From: Fretibacterium sp. OH1220_COT-178
Lineage (GTDB): Bacteria > Synergistota > Synergistia > Synergistales > Aminobacteriaceae
Assembly (NCBI RefSeq): GCF_003860125.1
Contig: NZ_RQYL01000027.1
Span: forward strand, 1-41,346
Direction of reading: 5' to 3'
DNA: 41,346 nucleotides
Shown piece after piece: positions 41,101 through 41,346 of the stretch. Made by a program: the position numbers and the translations under genes. The notes under the pieces were generated by a model, which saw only the letters and a list, made by a program, of their open reading frames with translations, had not been told where the DNA came from and ran no database searches. How positions within the stretch are numbered: position 1 is the stretch's first letter; each line of letters begins with the position of its first letter.

Positions 41101-41346
41101 ATGGACGAGACGATATTGGAACCGACGGGAGGAAACGCATCGGAAGCCAAGCGGGAGGAGCCGGAGAGGAATTTGGAAGCGCCGCAGGCAATGTTGTTCT
41201 GGCGCCGTTTCTTTGCGCGGGTGGTCGATGCCGTTATTGTATTTTTTAGGTTCCTCGTTATTCTGTGTGGGTAAGGAACTATTCAGTCAAATTCAAATGT
41301 CCTGCGACGAGGTAAATCATATCGATGAAGGTCTGTTTGTTTCGAT
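41101..41346 (+). pseudogene. RDD-like membrane protein gene, frameshifted and cut by the window edge
   Basis: From ATG 41101, behind GGAACAGGGAGGCG, the frame reads MDETILEPTGGNAS and reaches FWRRFFARVVDAVIVFF, the start of an RDD-type first helix, then stops near 41274 after 57 residues. One base after the TTTTTT run at about 41249-41254 another frame is open to the window end (FLGSSLFCVGKELFSQIQ). Removing one T would join the two. The first residues resemble those of the protein at 39038 (MDEAVLEP), pointing to paralogous N-termini. This may be a true frameshift, a slippage switch or a sequence error. Confidence 0.6.

Overview
The window looks like chromosomal DNA of a high-GC, Gram-negative member of the Synergistetes (Synergistota), probably a Fretibacterium/Synergistes-like amino-acid fermenter. 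The basis is a Synerg-CTERM-like sorting tail, several Rpn-family nuclease genes with short repeated tails, a periplasmic solute-binding protein with a type I (not lipoprotein) signal peptide, TrmFO, and short-form HisG with HisZ. No rRNA, tRNA or CRISPR array was seen. Genus and species are inference.

Layout. 1-8019, mostly minus strand: an Rpn nuclease running off the left edge, a large exported surface protein whose sorting tail is out of frame, a mosaic of broken Rpn and yigZ pieces, intact yigZ and a HIT gene, and an intact Rpn gene. 8299-12554, plus: a class II aldolase, then an ECF transporter (fused double ATPase, EcfT, S component). 12819-17256, plus: a small unknown gene, topA, trmFO and a VOC protein. 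17441-20740, plus: a DUF819 membrane protein, a VanX-type D-Ala-D-Ala dipeptidase and D-serine dehydratase, which together suggest scavenging of D-amino-acid peptides.

20984-29547, minus: a nine-gene operon for Amadori compounds (fructosamines). In transcription order it holds an E. coli-type FrlB deglycase, a FrlD-like kinase, a solute-binding protein, two permeases, a second deglycase of the B. subtilis FrlB type, an ATPase and two GntR/UTRA regulators. Uptake, 6-phosphorylation and deglycation would yield glucose-6-phosphate and free amino acid. Two different deglycases in one operon suggest more than one glycated substrate.

29875-30711, plus: an anchored alpha/beta hydrolase. 31062-37397, plus: a tightly overlapping histidine operon hisZ-G-C-B-A-F-IE plus a PHP histidinol phosphatase; hisH and hisD are absent. 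37528-41346: AT-richer accessory DNA with an unknown membrane protein, a five-helix membrane protein with a WD40-like propeller, a small unknown gene and a frameshifted RDD-like gene cut by the window edge.

The most interesting points are the dual-deglycase frl operon, a possible intragenic antitoxin-like start inside the intact Rpn gene, the Rpn/yigZ fragment mosaic, the out-of-frame sorting tail, and the second GntR gene, whose DNA-binding domain starts upstream of any normal start codon.
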